Positions 1-8,028 of a DNA stretch of 42,312 nucleotides are shown piece after piece. Made by a program: the position numbers and the translations under genes. The notes beneath the pieces are model-generated. The model saw only the letters and a program-made list of their open reading frames with translations, made no database searches and was not told the DNA's origin. The DNA is from Shinella pollutisoli (GTDB lineage Bacteria > Pseudomonadota > Alphaproteobacteria > Rhizobiales > Rhizobiaceae). Within the stretch, counting starts at the first letter, position 1. Every line of letters starts with the position of its first letter. The DNA is taken from positions 1 to 42,312 of the forward strand of contig NZ_JANFDG010000038.1 in the NCBI RefSeq assembly GCF_024609765.1. Direction: 5' to 3'.

Positions 1-149
1 CCTCAACGCAAGAATGAGAGACCATCTCACAAAAACGCTTGCGGCCTAACACCGTTGCTTTTTTTCGTTTCCCGCCGGCGACGCGGGAATAAGCGGCGGC
101 CCGTGTCCGTTTCCGGAAGATCGAACAGCCTCCAGGACGGAACCGCCCC

Positions 150-449
150 ATGCTCCGATTGTCCGCCGCCGCCCTCCTCGTCTCCCTCCCTCCCGCCCAT
201 GCGGCCGAGGAGCCGCCCTATGTCGGCACCTGGGACTGCGAGGTCTCCTCCTTCACCTTCACCGCCGACACCTACGACGCCGGCGAAGGGCCGATGCCGA
301 TCCTCAAGGTCGAGCGGCCGGACGGCGCCTATCGCCTGAGCTTTACGGACGGCTACGCCATCAACCTCGCCAACATCACCGCGACCGACATGGACTGGTT
401 TTCCGAGGCGAGCGGCGACGTCTTCCATTGCAGGCGGATCGGCGGCTGA
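150..449 (+). CDS. small secreted hypothetical protein
   Basis: Encodes 99 residues that I do not recognise as a named family. Residues 1-18 look like a signal peptide: one Arg near the N-terminus, a short hydrophobic stretch, then an Ala-His-Ala type cleavage site before AEEPPYVGTW. The mature part is about 80 residues, acidic and rich in Thr and aromatic residues, with Cys at about positions 28 and 94 that could form a disulfide in the periplasm. The start ATG is the first in frame and puts the signal peptide at the N-terminus. The next gene starts 191 bases downstream, so this is probably a single-gene unit. The phrase YVGTWDCEV resembles the start of small lipocalin-like or META-like periplasmic domains, but that is only a resemblance. 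Function unknown. Confidence 0.6.
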   Translation: MLRLSAAALLVSLPPAHAAEEPPYVGTWDCEVSSFTFTADTYDAGEGPMPILKVERPDGAYRLSFTDGYAINLANITATDMDWFSEASGDVFHCRRIGG

Positions 450-640
450 GCCCTCGCTGTGCGCGACTCTTGACCGGCGCGGACGAAGCACCTATTTCTT
501 CGCCATCGAGATTTGAACGTTGACTTCTGCCTAGGCGCGCCCGCGCGTCGTGACGCGAACTTTCCTTCAAATTCGACCTCCCATGATCGCTGCCGACAGC
601 GGCGATCGAAGATTGATTTGACGCATAGAAAGGTTTCGTC

Positions 641-850
641 ATGGCAATGGGCACCGTGAAATGGTTCAACACCACCAAGGGCTACGGCTTCATCCAGCAG
701 GACAGCGGTGAGCCGGACGTCTTCGTCCACATCTCCGCCGTGCAGCGCGCCGGCCTCGCCGGCCTCAACGAGGGCCAGAAGGTCTCCTTCGAGCTCGTGC
801 GCGACCGCAAGTCGGGCAAGATGTCGGCGGACCAGCTCTCCGCCGCCTGA
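641..850 (+). CDS. cspA: cold-shock domain protein (CspA family)
   Basis: A 69-residue single OB-fold cold-shock protein that binds single-stranded RNA and DNA and acts as an RNA chaperone in the cytoplasm. RNP1 reads KGYGFI (about residues 14-19) and RNP2 reads VFVHI (about 28-32), both intact, and the length matches the family. The ATG is preceded by an AAAGG ribosome-binding site; a second ATG two codons later is a possible alternative. The 190-base gap upstream contains an inverted repeat at 585-607, consistent with the long structured leader that CspA-type mRNAs often carry, though cold induction cannot be judged from sequence. A strong terminator follows at 875-899, so it is a one-gene transcript. 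The gene symbol is a family name; rhizobia carry several paralogues. Confidence 0.95.
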   Translation: MAMGTVKWFNTTKGYGFIQQDSGEPDVFVHISAVQRAGLAGLNEGQKVSFELVRDRKSGKMSADQLSAA

Positions 851-874
851 TCGGATTTTTCCGTCAGCGATGAG

Positions 875-899
875 AAGGCCGGCTCTGCCGGCCTTTTTT
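875..899 (+). terminator. Rho-independent terminator after cspA
   Basis: A GC-rich 9-bp stem (AAGGCCGGC / GCCGGCCTT) with a 3-base loop is followed by a run of T. It ends the cspA transcript and lies just before the convergent FAD monooxygenase gene. Confidence 0.9.
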
Positions 900-909
900 G
901 TTGCCCGCG

Positions 910-2154
910 TCAGGCCGCGCTCAGCCCCGCCTCCGCCCAGCGGCATTCCGCAAGGCCCGCCTTCGCGAAGGGATCGACGAGCGTGCCGGAGACGATCGCC
1001 GCCAGCAGCTGCGGCGCCGGCGGCACCCTCGCCACCGTTGCGACCAGCCGGTCGCGCAGCCAGGCGATCGCCCGCGAATCCGACTGGTAGAACGGCGTGA
1101 ACAGCAGCGACAGCAACTGGAAGAGCCGCACGTGGCCCCGCCGCGCGGCGGCATAGGCGGCAAGCCCCTCCTCCACCGTCGCGGCCTGCGCCAGCGCATG
1201 CGCGAGCGCGGCTGCGTCGAGCAGCGCCATGTTCGCGCCCTGGCCGAGTTGCGGGCTGGTCGAGTGGGCGCTGTCGCCGACGAAGGCGATGCCGTCGGCA
1301 TGGGGCGGCAGCGCCGTGCGGTGGGCGTAGCGGGCGAGCGTCAGCTGGTCCCAGTCGGCGATCTGGTCGAGGAAGGGTTCCGTCTCCGGCCAGTAGCGCC
1401 GGATCTCCGCCTTCCAGCGGGAAAGGCCTGCCCGCTTCACCGCGTCCGCCTCGGCCACCTTGAGGCTCCAGAAGAAGGCGGCCTTGCTGCCCTCGCCGAT
1501 CCGCGCCCGGCCGACCGGCAGCACGCCGATCATCACCCGCGCCGCGTCGTAGCGCTGCGTCAGCGCATGCGGGTCGTGCGGGACGGCGTCGCAGTCGAGC
1601 GTCGCCCAGAAGGCGCCCCAGGCGAGCGCGCGCACGTGCGGGGCGACGACGGACGCCGCCGCCAGCGGCGAGCGCGCGCCGGTTGCGTCGACCACGAGGT
1701 CGTAGTCGCCGACGATCTCGCCGTCCGGATCGTGCAGCGCCGTGCGCGACAGGCGCGTCTCGGCCTTCGCGAGCGTGATGCCGGTGCGAAGCGGAATGCC
1801 CTCGGCGAGAACCGCCTCGTGGAGCGTGCCGAACAGGGCCGCGCGATGCACCGCAAGCCCGTAGCGCCCGCCGGCAAGCGCGTCGTAGCGCACGTCGAGC
1901 ACGGTGCGCCCGCTGAGCGCGTCGGCGCCGTGCAGCCGGTCGATGCGGTTGCCGAGCGCGTGGATCGCCGGGCCGAGCCCGAGCGCGTCGAGGACCGTCA
2001 GCCCCGTCGGCTGCATCAGGAGCCCGGAGCCGACCGGCGCAGGCGTGTCGAAACGCTCGATCAGCTCGACACGGTGCCCCGCACGCGCCAGGAAGAGCGC
2101 CGCCGCGAGCCCCGCAGGCCCCGCGCCGGCGATGCCGATCTCCAGAGGCTTCAT
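910..2154 (-). CDS. FAD-dependent monooxygenase (PHBH fold)
   Basis: A 414-residue group A flavoprotein monooxygenase, expected to hydroxylate an aromatic or other small substrate with NAD(P)H and O2. The FAD-binding Rossmann motif GAGPAG is at residues 10-15 (ADP-binding fold, with the acidic E of LIER closing it). The middle motif DATGARSPL matches the DG motif, and VGDSAHSTSPQLGQGANMAL (about 285-305) is the second FAD motif of this family. The chosen ATG at 2154 has a GGGAGG ribosome-binding site; the frame is open 14 codons further up but without a better start. The gene lies 22 bases downstream of the HxlR regulator on the same strand and is probably cotranscribed with it. The substrate cannot be read from the sequence; the context suggests a quinone or phenolic compound. 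Confidence 0.88.
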   Translation of the reverse strand: MKPLEIGIAGAGPAGLAAALFLARAGHRVELIERFDTPAPVGSGLLMQPTGLTVLDALGLGPAIHALGNRIDRLHGADALSGRTVLDVRYDALAGGRYGLAVHRAALFGTLHEAVLAEGIPLRTGITLAKAETRLSRTALHDPDGEIVGDYDLVVDATGARSPLAAASVVAPHVRALAWGAFWATLDCDAVPHDPHALTQRYDAARVMIGVLPVGRARIGEGSKAAFFWSLKVAEADAVKRAGLSRWKAEIRRYWPETEPFLDQIADWDQLTLARYAHRTALPPHADGIAFVGDSAHSTSPQLGQGANMALLDAAALAHALAQAATVEEGLAAYAAARRGHVRLFQLLSLLFTPFYQSDSRAIAWLRDRLVATVARVPPAPQLLAAIVSGTLVDPFAKAGLAECRWAEAGLSAA

Positions 2155-2176
2155 GCCGTCCCTCCCCCCTTTCCCC

Positions 2177-2584
2177 TCAGGCCTCGCCGGCGTCATAGGC
2201 GCGGCGCGCGGCGCGGATGGCCGCGTGGTTTTCCGCCGACCACCGCACCAGCGAGCGCAGGAGCGCGAGGAAGGACCGGCCGAGCGGCGTCAGCCGGTAT
2301 TCGACGCTCGGCGGCTTCGTCGGATAGACCGTGCGCGTGATGTAGCCGTCGCGCTGCAGGTCGCGCAGCGTCTGGGTCAGCATGCGCTGGGAAATGTCCG
2401 GGATGAAGCGGCGCAGCTGCGAGAACCGGCGCGGCCCCTCGGCGAGCCCCATGATCATCAGCGAGGTCCACTTGCCGCCGACGCTGTCGAGCACGTCGCG
2501 CACCGGGCAGTCGTCGAGCGACATGGCGACGCCGTCGATGAGGACGACGCGCTCGCCCTCGGCGCGGTCGACGGTCCTGTTCAT
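2177..2584 (-). CDS. HxlR-family transcriptional regulator
   Basis: A 135-residue winged-helix DNA-binding protein of the HxlR/YodB/QorR family. Core motifs are [31 protein letters not shown] (recognition helix) and [12 protein letters not shown] (wing). Its only cysteine is at about residue 26 in CPV, the position used as a redox or electrophile sensor in YodB and QorR. The start at 2584 is preceded by AAGGGA; the open frame extends 32 codons further but that part looks like leader. It heads a two-gene unit with the FAD monooxygenase and is divergent from the NmrA-type reductase, the same layout as ytfH/ytfG of E. coli. Inverted and direct repeats at 2652-2685 touch its predicted -35 box, so autoregulation is likely. 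Confidence 0.92.
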   Translation of the reverse strand: MNRTVDRAEGERVVLIDGVAMSLDDCPVRDVLDSVGGKWTSLMIMGLAEGPRRFSQLRRFIPDISQRMLTQTLRDLQRDGYITRTVYPTKPPSVEYRLTPLGRSFLALLRSLVRWSAENHAAIRAARRAYDAGEA

Positions 2585-2634
2585 GGCCGGTTCCCTTCGC
2601 GTAACCATGGCAGGAAAACCTGCCTCCTTTACAA

Positions 2635-2685
2635 ATCCTAGCAGCCTACAAGATAAGAGCAAGTCTCGATAAGAGACCAACTTGC
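2635..2685 (-). promoter_or_regulatory. hxlR promoter and candidate HxlR operator
   Basis: On the minus strand a -35 like TTGCTC (2657-2662) and a -10 TAGGAT (2635-2640) are separated by 16 bases. Next to and overlapping the -35 lie the perfect inverted repeat GTCTC-GATAA-GAGAC (2663-2677), the flanking pair GCAAG (2659-2663) / CTTGC (2681-2685), and two direct copies of GATAAGAG (2652-2659 and 2668-2675) 16 bp apart. The position between divergent genes fits an operator serving both. A 6-bp stem with an AAAA loop at 2609-2624 would sit in the hxlR 5' leader. Confidence 0.55.
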
Positions 2686-2730
2686 GGCGGGAGCCTCTTC
2701 CTCCCGGCCGCCCGCTCGAAAGGCAAGGAC

Positions 2731-3618
2731 ATGACCGAAACCCTCCTCATCACCGGCGCCTCCGGCCAGCTCGGCCGCCTCGTCATCGACCATCTCCTCG
2801 CCTCCGGTAAGGTCGACCCGGCGACGGTCATCGCGACGACCCGCGACCCTGCGAAGCTCGACGCCTATGCCGTAAGGGGCGTGAGCGTCCGCAGGGCCGA
2901 CTTCGACGACCCGGCCTCGCTCGATGCGGCCTTCGCCGGCGCCGACAAGGTGCTGATCGTCTCGACCGACGCGCTCGACGCACCCGGCAGGCGCCTCGCC
3001 CAGCACAAGGCCGCCGTCGCCGCCGCCGCGAAGGCCGGCGCGAAGCACATCCTCTACACGTCCATGCCGCAGCCCGACGATTCGCGCGTCACCTTCGCTC
3101 CCGACCATCTCGGCACCGAGGCGGCGATCAGGGCGACCGGCATCCCGCACACGATCCTGCGCAACGGCTGGTATGCGGAAAACCTGTTCATGTCGCTGCC
3201 GCACGCGCTGCAGACCGGCGCCTGGTACACGTCCTCCGGCGCGGGCCGCATCGCCCACATCGCCCGCGCGGACATCGCCGCCGCGGTCGCCGGCGCGCTC
3301 CTGAAGGTAGGGGGCGAAAGCGCGACCTACACGCTCACCGGCACGAAGAGCCGCACGGCGGACGAGATCGCGGCGATCGTCTCGGCCGCGACCGGCAGGC
3401 CGCTGGCGGTGGTGCACGTCAGCGACGACCAGCTCGCCGAAGGCCTGAAGGGCGCCGGCCTGCCGGAGGCCTTCATCCCGACGATCGTCTCCTTCGACGC
3501 CAACACGCGCGACGGCAAGATCGCCATGGTGACGAAGGATGCCGAAACGCTCGCCGGCCGCGCGCCGCAGCCGTTCGAGGATTTCGTCGCGGCCAACCGG
3601 GCCGCCCTCCTCGGCTGA
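2731..3618 (+). CDS. NmrA-type NAD(P)-dependent oxidoreductase (quinone reductase-like)
   Basis: A 295-residue atypical short-chain dehydrogenase of the NmrA / QOR2 (YtfG) type. The N-terminal NAD(P)-binding motif is GASGQLG (residues 9-15), followed by ATTRDPAKL, where the R after the second strand suggests NADPH preference. Further family marks are [14 protein letters not shown] and [13 protein letters not shown]. coli QOR2 reduces quinones with NADPH. The gene faces away from an HxlR regulator with 146 bases between the starts, the typical arrangement for this pair, so induction by quinones or electrophiles is likely. It ends only 2 bases from the convergent pdxJ stop, with no room for a separate terminator. 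Confidence 0.9.
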   Translation: MTETLLITGASGQLGRLVIDHLLASGKVDPATVIATTRDPAKLDAYAVRGVSVRRADFDDPASLDAAFAGADKVLIVSTDALDAPGRRLAQHKAAVAAAAKAGAKHILYTSMPQPDDSRVTFAPDHLGTEAAIRATGIPHTILRNGWYAENLFMSLPHALQTGAWYTSSGAGRIAHIARADIAAAVAGALLKVGGESATYTLTGTKSRTADEIAAIVSAATGRPLAVVHVSDDQLAEGLKGAGLPEAFIPTIVSFDANTRDGKIAMVTKDAETLAGRAPQPFEDFVAANRAALLG

Positions 3619-3620
3619 GA

Positions 3621-4373
3621 TCAGACGGACTGGCCGCAGGCGCGGCGGAAGCGGCGCACCGTTTCCGCCATGCCGTATTCGAGCGCGTCGGCGGTCAGCC
3701 CGTGGCCGATCGAGACTTCGGCGAGCCTCGGGATGCGGGCGACGAGCGCCGGCAGGTTGGCGACGGTGAGGTCGTGGCCGGCGTTGACGCCGAGGCCGAG
3801 GTCGAAGGCGATGTCGGCCGTCTCGCCGAGCCGTCCGGCAAGCCGCTCCGCCCCGGCAGAATCGTCGTAGCAGCCGCCATAGGGGCCGGTGTAGAGCTCG
3901 ATCCGGTCGGCACCGACCTCGCGGGCGATCGCGAGCGCCTCGCGGTCCGGCTCGCCGTCGGCGAAGACCGAGACGCGCAGGCCGAGCCCCTTCAGCCGGC
4001 CGACTACCGTTTCCAGCACGCCGCGGCTCTTACGGAAATCCCAGCCGTGGTCGGATGTCGCCTGCGCGGGGTCATCGGGCACCAGCGTCACCTGCTCGGG
4101 CCGGTGCATCTCGACCAGCCGCAGGAAGCCCTCCTCCGGATAGCCTTCCATGTTGAACTCGGCTTCGGGGAACTCCGTGTCGATCAGCGCGCGGATCGGC
4201 CCGAGGTCGGAAAAGCGGATGTGGCGCTGGTCCGGGCGCGGATGGACCGTCAGGCCGCTCGCTCCCGCCTGGAGCGCGATCCGCCCAAGCCCCGTCACGC
4301 TCGGCCAGGGAAGATCGCGCCGGTTGCGCAGCATGGCGATGGCGTTGAGGTTGACCGAAAGCTTCGCGGGCAT
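3621..4373 (-). CDS. pdxJ: pyridoxine 5'-phosphate synthase
   Basis: A 250-residue TIM-barrel enzyme that condenses 1-deoxy-xylulose 5-phosphate with 3-amino-2-oxopropyl phosphate to give pyridoxine 5'-phosphate, the last ring-forming step of DXP-dependent vitamin B6 synthesis in the cytoplasm. The loop [14 protein letters not shown] (about 39-52) carries the phosphate- and substrate-binding His and Arg residues. NMEGYPEE holds the catalytic Glu, [10 protein letters not shown] a later substrate loop, and VNAGHDL the His. The N-terminal motif is [10 protein letters not shown] instead of the NIDHIATLRN of E. coli PdxJ, so the Asp-His pair is replaced by Asn-Ala. I recall this variant from rhizobial PdxJ, so it looks like a subfamily trait. 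It is a single gene with convergent neighbour nmrA. Confidence 0.96.
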   Translation of the reverse strand: MPAKLSVNLNAIAMLRNRRDLPWPSVTGLGRIALQAGASGLTVHPRPDQRHIRFSDLGPIRALIDTEFPEAEFNMEGYPEEGFLRLVEMHRPEQVTLVPDDPAQATSDHGWDFRKSRGVLETVVGRLKGLGLRVSVFADGEPDREALAIAREVGADRIELYTGPYGGCYDDSAGAERLAGRLGETADIAFDLGLGVNAGHDLTVANLPALVARIPRLAEVSIGHGLTADALEYGMAETVRRFRRACGQSV

Positions 4374-4520
4374 GGGAAGGCGGGCTCCTGTTCTTGCCTC
4401 CCACCTCTAGCCTGTCGCTCCGGCAAGGGCAATCGGCCCGCGCGCGACGGTACGCGGCTCGGGCGTCCCGGCGGACGGTCCAAGCCCTTGCGCTTCGTCA
4501 AGAAACACTGATAAACTTTT

Positions 4521-4549
4521 CGTGATCACGCGCGGGACTGCTCTATACT
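4521..4549 (+). promoter_or_regulatory. possible promoter with CGTGATCACG palindrome
   Basis: A perfect 10-bp palindrome CGTGATCACG (4521-4530) lies just upstream of a good -10 box TATACT (4544-4549), ahead of the gene at 4614. No convincing -35 hexamer is present at the normal distance, which suggests an activator-dependent promoter or an operator in the -35 position. Confidence 0.4.
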
Positions 4550-4590
4550 GCCCGCATCGAGGAGATTCGGGAAGGAAACGGGCGAAGACG

Positions 4591-4617
4591 ATGGCGTCCC
4601 CCCACGCAGCGCTATGA
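4591..4617 (+). CDS. possible 8-residue upstream peptide coupled to the next gene
   Basis: The sequence ATG...TGA here reads M-A-S-P-H-A-A-L-stop. Its stop overlaps the start of the next gene in an ATGA junction (4614-4617). The stretch GAAGGAAACGGGCGAAGACG before it could hold a ribosome-binding site (AAGGA, about 14 bases away, rather far), while the main gene has no recognisable site directly before its ATG. The peptide may exist only to bring ribosomes to the downstream start. Such short frames also arise by chance. Confidence 0.3.
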   Translation: MASPHAAL

Positions 4618-5723
4618 GCGGAACCGTCAGGCCGGACAGCGAGGCCGTGCGCCGCGCGCTCGACGCGATCCTGTCGAGCGAGGCCTTTGCGCGCTCCGAG
4701 CGGCTCCGCTCCTTCCTCGGCTACGTGGTGGAAAACGAACTCTCCGGCAAGGCGGCCACGCTCAAGGGCTACAGCATCGGCATCGACGTCTTCGGCCGCC
4801 CGCCCGGCTTCGACGCCGGCAACGATCCGCTGGTGCGCGTCCAGGCCGGCAAGCTGCGCAAGCTGCTCGACCACTATTACGAGACCGACGGCGCCGACGA
4901 GGCGCTGCGCATCCGCATCCCGCTCGGAAGCTACGTGCCCGAATACGAGATGCGGGCCACGCCACCCGCCGCCGACCCCGAGGCGCTGCCGGAACCGCCG
5001 CCGGCGGCACCCCCGCCGCACCATCGACGCCGCCGCTCGCGCGGCGGCTGGCTGCCGGCGCCGGTCTCCTCGCCGCTCGCGCTGTTCTCGCTGCTGCCGC
5101 TCTTCTTCCTCGCCCCCACGACCTATCCCGGCACCACGAGCGCGGCGATCGACGAGCCCGGCCTGACGCGCGCCGTGCAGGACAGGCTCTCCGGCCGGGC
5201 CAACGCCCTGCCGCGGGTGCAGATCCTCCAGTGCTGGCCGGCGAGCGGCGAATGCAGCGCGCTCGCCGAGGCCCTCGCCGCGTCGATCGCCTATCACAAG
5301 ACCGTGCGCATCGACGACCGGCAGGACGGCGACGGCGCGCCGCTCGCCTATTCCGTGCGCATCGACAACCAGCCGGACGGCCGCGCGCTCTTCATGCGCC
5401 TCGTGCACGACCAGACGGGGGCGACCGTCTATGCCCGCCACCTGTGGCGCGAGGAGCTCTCCAGCGAAAGCAGCATCACCTACGAGGCGGTGTCCTTCGC
5501 CGCCCGCACGCTGTCGCCGAACGGCCTCGTCTACCGCCATGCCCTGCGCGCGGGCATCGCGAGCAGCCTCATGCGCTGCCTCGCCGACACGGTGCAGAGC
5601 GCACCGCCCGGCGGACCGGAAACGGTCGACCCGGAGGCCTGCCCCCTCGGCATGCCGGAGGCGGTGGCCGAGGCCGCGCCCGACGGCGACGGCCGGGCCG
5701 CCGACCGGACGCTGATGCGCTGA
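4614..5723 (+). CDS. single-pass membrane protein with adenylate-cyclase-associated N-terminal domain
   Basis: A 369-residue protein. Residues 1-115 contain a pattern (RLRSFLGYVVENELSG, LKGYSIGIDVFGR, DPLVRVQAGKLRKLLDHYY, IRIPLGSYVPEYE) that I know as the N-terminal cytoplasmic part of many rhizobial adenylate cyclase-like and TolB-like signalling proteins. A Pro-rich, Arg-rich linker (116-147) leads to one transmembrane segment (about 151-170). The remaining 200 residues should be periplasmic and include Cys residues at about 206 and 215; I do not recognise this part, though such proteins often carry TolB/FlgO-like sensor domains. No nucleotide cyclase domain is present. The ATG at 4614 is the only plausible start because no ATG or GTG is in frame between it and an in-frame stop at 4512. 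Function unknown. Confidence 0.75.
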   Translation: MSGTVRPDSEAVRRALDAILSSEAFARSERLRSFLGYVVENELSGKAATLKGYSIGIDVFGRPPGFDAGNDPLVRVQAGKLRKLLDHYYETDGADEALRIRIPLGSYVPEYEMRATPPAADPEALPEPPPAAPPPHHRRRRSRGGWLPAPVSSPLALFSLLPLFFLAPTTYPGTTSAAIDEPGLTRAVQDRLSGRANALPRVQILQCWPASGECSALAEALAASIAYHKTVRIDDRQDGDGAPLAYSVRIDNQPDGRALFMRLVHDQTGATVYARHLWREELSSESSITYEAVSFAARTLSPNGLVYRHALRAGIASSLMRCLADTVQSAPPGGPETVDPEACPLGMPEAVAEAAPDGDGRAADRTLMR

Positions 5724-6041
5724 GCATCCGTTCTGCGCGGCTTGCGGGTCCGCGCGGCCCGATACATCCCTAGAGTTCACGATATGCACCGCCGCCCGTC
5801 CGGATTATGTATGACCGCGGGGCGGCTGGTTCGGATTCCGTCCAGGTTTGCCGGGCGGGGCGGACGAGATGCGGTGCCTGCGCGGACAAACCCCGAAATC
5901 GATGCGGATCGTCCCGTCTCGCGGCGGAGGCGGACGATGCGCGAAGGGACATCGGCCGTGCGGCGTCCGTTCTGCGGACCGAAGACGCCGTCCGGCCAGC
6001 GAGGGATACGATGGCACATCTTCCATCCGAAAGCGGCTTCC
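5724..6041. other. 318-base gap without an assigned gene
   Basis: The reading frame of the downstream MerR gene is open across most of this gap, and an ATG at 5937 has a well placed GGAGG. However, the translation from 5937 to 6041 is not protein-like (Arg/Gly/Trp-rich, no similarity I know). I therefore treat the region as promoter and leader DNA for the regulator. No terminator with a T-run is visible after 5723. Confidence 0.5.
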
Positions 6042-6734
6042 ATGATGGCGAATGAATCGCGCAAACCGTCCGTCCACGGCCGGCAGGCGGTCGGCGTCAG
6101 GAAACCCATCCGCTTCCTGCCCGCGGCCCCCCTGCCCGACGACCTGCCCGAGGGGCGCCTTGCCATCGCGGACATGGCGAACGTCTTCGGCGTCACCCAC
6201 CGCACGCTGCACTTCTACGAGGAGAAGGGCCTGCTGACGGCCGCGCGCGTCGGCCCCATGCGGGTCTACGGCCCGGCGGAGATCCAGCAGATGGCGGTGG
6301 TCAACACCTGCCGGGAGACCGGCATGCCCGTCGCCGTGATCCAGGAACTGCTGGGCGATCTCTCCGGCGCGGAGAGCCAGCAGGAGGCCGACGAGATCTT
6401 CCGCACGGCGATGATCGCCCGCAGGCGCGAGCTGGCGGCGCAACAGTCCACCATCCGCCGGCAGATGCAGCAGATCAACGAACTCCTCGATTTCAGTGCG
6501 GAACAGGGCATGGAAACCAACGACAACGCGCCGCGCGCCAACCTGACCACGACGGAGCTGCACTGCCTGTCGCTGATGGCCGAGGGCTATCCGGTGAGCC
6601 GCATCGCCCGCGCGCTCGACATCGAGCCCGGCGAGGTGCAGGCGATGGAAAGGGCGATCATCGCCAAGTTCCACAGCAACAACCGCTTCCAAGCCGTCGC
6701 CAAGGCGGTGATGCTCGGCATCGTCGGCCACTGA
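6042..6734 (+). CDS. MerR-type regulator with C-terminal LuxR-like HTH
   Basis: A 230-residue putative transcription factor with two DNA-binding parts. Residues about 38-110 are a MerR winged helix (LAIADMANVFGVTHRTLHFYEEKGLL, then a wing with RVGPMRVYG). A helix of about 45 residues (EEIFRTAMIARRREL...QQINELLDF) would be the MerR dimerisation coiled coil. Residues about 165-225 (LTTTELHCLSLMAEGYPVSRIARALDIEPGEV) match the LuxR/GerE helix-turn-helix. There is no Cys-rich metal site. The start is uncertain: ATG pair at 6042/6045 has a weak ribosome-binding site, while 5937 has a strong one but an unconvincing N-terminus. The gene ends 10 bases from the convergent helicase gene. Target genes cannot be inferred. 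Confidence 0.8.
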   Translation: MMANESRKPSVHGRQAVGVRKPIRFLPAAPLPDDLPEGRLAIADMANVFGVTHRTLHFYEEKGLLTAARVGPMRVYGPAEIQQMAVVNTCRETGMPVAVIQELLGDLSGAESQQEADEIFRTAMIARRRELAAQQSTIRRQMQQINELLDFSAEQGMETNDNAPRANLTTTELHCLSLMAEGYPVSRIARALDIEPGEVQAMERAIIAKFHSNNRFQAVAKAVMLGIVGH

Positions 6735-6744
6735 GCGGTCGCGA

Positions 6745-7872
6745 TCACCGCACGACGGTGAGCGTCTCCGCCGCCCGGGTGATCGCGGTGTAGAGCCAGC
6801 GCTCGCGCGTGTCGCGGAAGGCGCGGCTCTCGTCGAACAGCACGACGTCGTTCCACTGCGAGCCCTGCGCCTTGTGCACCGTCAGCGCATAGCCGAAATC
6901 GAACTCGTCGTAGCGCTTGCGCGTCGACCAGGGGATCTCCTCGTCGAGGTTCTCGAAGGCGGCCTTGAGCAGCTTGATCTTCGCCGCGCCGCGGTCCATG
7001 TCGTCGTCTTCCGGGCGGATCATCAGGTTGATGCCCGGCTTCACCGTCTCCTTGGACGAGCTCATCACCTGCCAGAGCGAGCCGTTGAGCAGGCCCTTGG
7101 CAGGGTCGTTGCGCAGGCACACCAGCTTGTCGCCGGATTGCGGATAGTCGGTCGTAAAGCCCTTCAGCTCGCGCAGGCGCTGGTTGTAGCGCCGGCGCGT
7201 GCGGTTGGTGCCGACGAGCACCTGGTCGGCGTCGAGCACCAGCGACTGCGTGACCTCGTCGCGGCCGATCACCTTCGCCGCACCGTAGTCGCCGTAGTCG
7301 ATGTCGCCGCCCTCGCGCACCTGCATGGCGAGCCGGATGATCGGGTTGTCGCGCGCCTGCCGGTGGATGTCCGTGAGCAGATAATCCGGCTCGTGGCTGG
7401 TGAAATAGCCGCCCCCCGAGACCGGCGGAAGCTGGCCCGGATCGCCGAGCACCAGGATCGGCGTGCCGAAGCTCATCAGGTCCTTGCCGAGCGCCTCGTC
7501 GACCATCGAGCATTCGTCGACGATGACCAGCGCCGCCTTGGCGACGGGGCTCTGGCGGTTGATGGAGAACATCGGCGAGATCGAGGTCTTGCCCGTCTCC
7601 TCGTCCGCCACCTCCTCCTCGCCGCGCGGGCGGTAGATCAGCGAATGGATCGTGCGGGCGTTGGAGGCGCCCTTCGAGCGCAGCACCTGCGCCGCCTTGC
7701 CGGTGAAGGCGGCGAACAGCACCTCGCCGTCCACGTGCTCGGCGAAATGGCGCGCGAGCGTCGTCTTGCCGGTGCCGGCATAGCCGAACAGCCGGAAGAG
7801 CGGCGCGCGGCCCTCGCGCAGCCACGCCGCGACGGCCTTCAGCGCCTCGTCCTGTTGGGGTGCGAATTCCAT
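6745..7872 (-). CDS. RecD/PIF1-like ATP-dependent DNA helicase
   Basis: A 375-residue SF1B-type helicase. Walker A is GYAGTGKT (residues 30-37), motif Ia lies in FTGKAAQVLRSKG, and Walker B is LVIVDECSMVD (about 114-123). Motif III is VLGDPGQLPPV, and the C-terminal UvrD_C_2 part carries FGYALTVHKAQGSQW and LYTAITRA (motifs V and VI). It resembles the helicase core of RecD2 but lacks the long N-terminal region, so it is a compact AAA_30-type protein, not the RecD subunit of RecBCD (no recB or recC is nearby). It probably acts in DNA repair or replication-fork processing. ATG 7872 was chosen; a TTG eight codons upstream is possible. Divergent from the AbrB-family gene, convergent with the MerR gene. 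Confidence 0.87.
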   Translation of the reverse strand: MEFAPQQDEALKAVAAWLREGRAPLFRLFGYAGTGKTTLARHFAEHVDGEVLFAAFTGKAAQVLRSKGASNARTIHSLIYRPRGEEEVADEETGKTSISPMFSINRQSPVAKAALVIVDECSMVDEALGKDLMSFGTPILVLGDPGQLPPVSGGGYFTSHEPDYLLTDIHRQARDNPIIRLAMQVREGGDIDYGDYGAAKVIGRDEVTQSLVLDADQVLVGTNRTRRRYNQRLRELKGFTTDYPQSGDKLVCLRNDPAKGLLNGSLWQVMSSSKETVKPGINLMIRPEDDDMDRGAAKIKLLKAAFENLDEEIPWSTRKRYDEFDFGYALTVHKAQGSQWNDVVLFDESRAFRDTRERWLYTAITRAAETLTVVR

Positions 7873-8028
7873 GGCGGGACTTGGCAGGATTCGCAAGCGC
7901 GAGGCAAGGGCCGATGCGCGTCGCGCCGCCGCGTCTCCCGGGAATTCGGCGCTTCCCGCCTTTTGGCCCTGTCCTCCGCGCGCCGCTTCCTTTATTCAGG
8001 CGGCGGTATCGCATCGCGGAGCACCCAT

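Noticed and set aside
69-89. Hairpin TTCCCGC / GCGGGAA near the left end as a terminator
   Set aside because: The T-run lies before the stem on the plus strand, and on the minus strand the bases after the stem are A, so it does not fit a terminator on either strand.
6745-7872. RecD subunit of a RecBCD complex
   Set aside because: It is too short, lacks the RecD N-terminal region, and no recB or recC is present; it is a stand-alone helicase.
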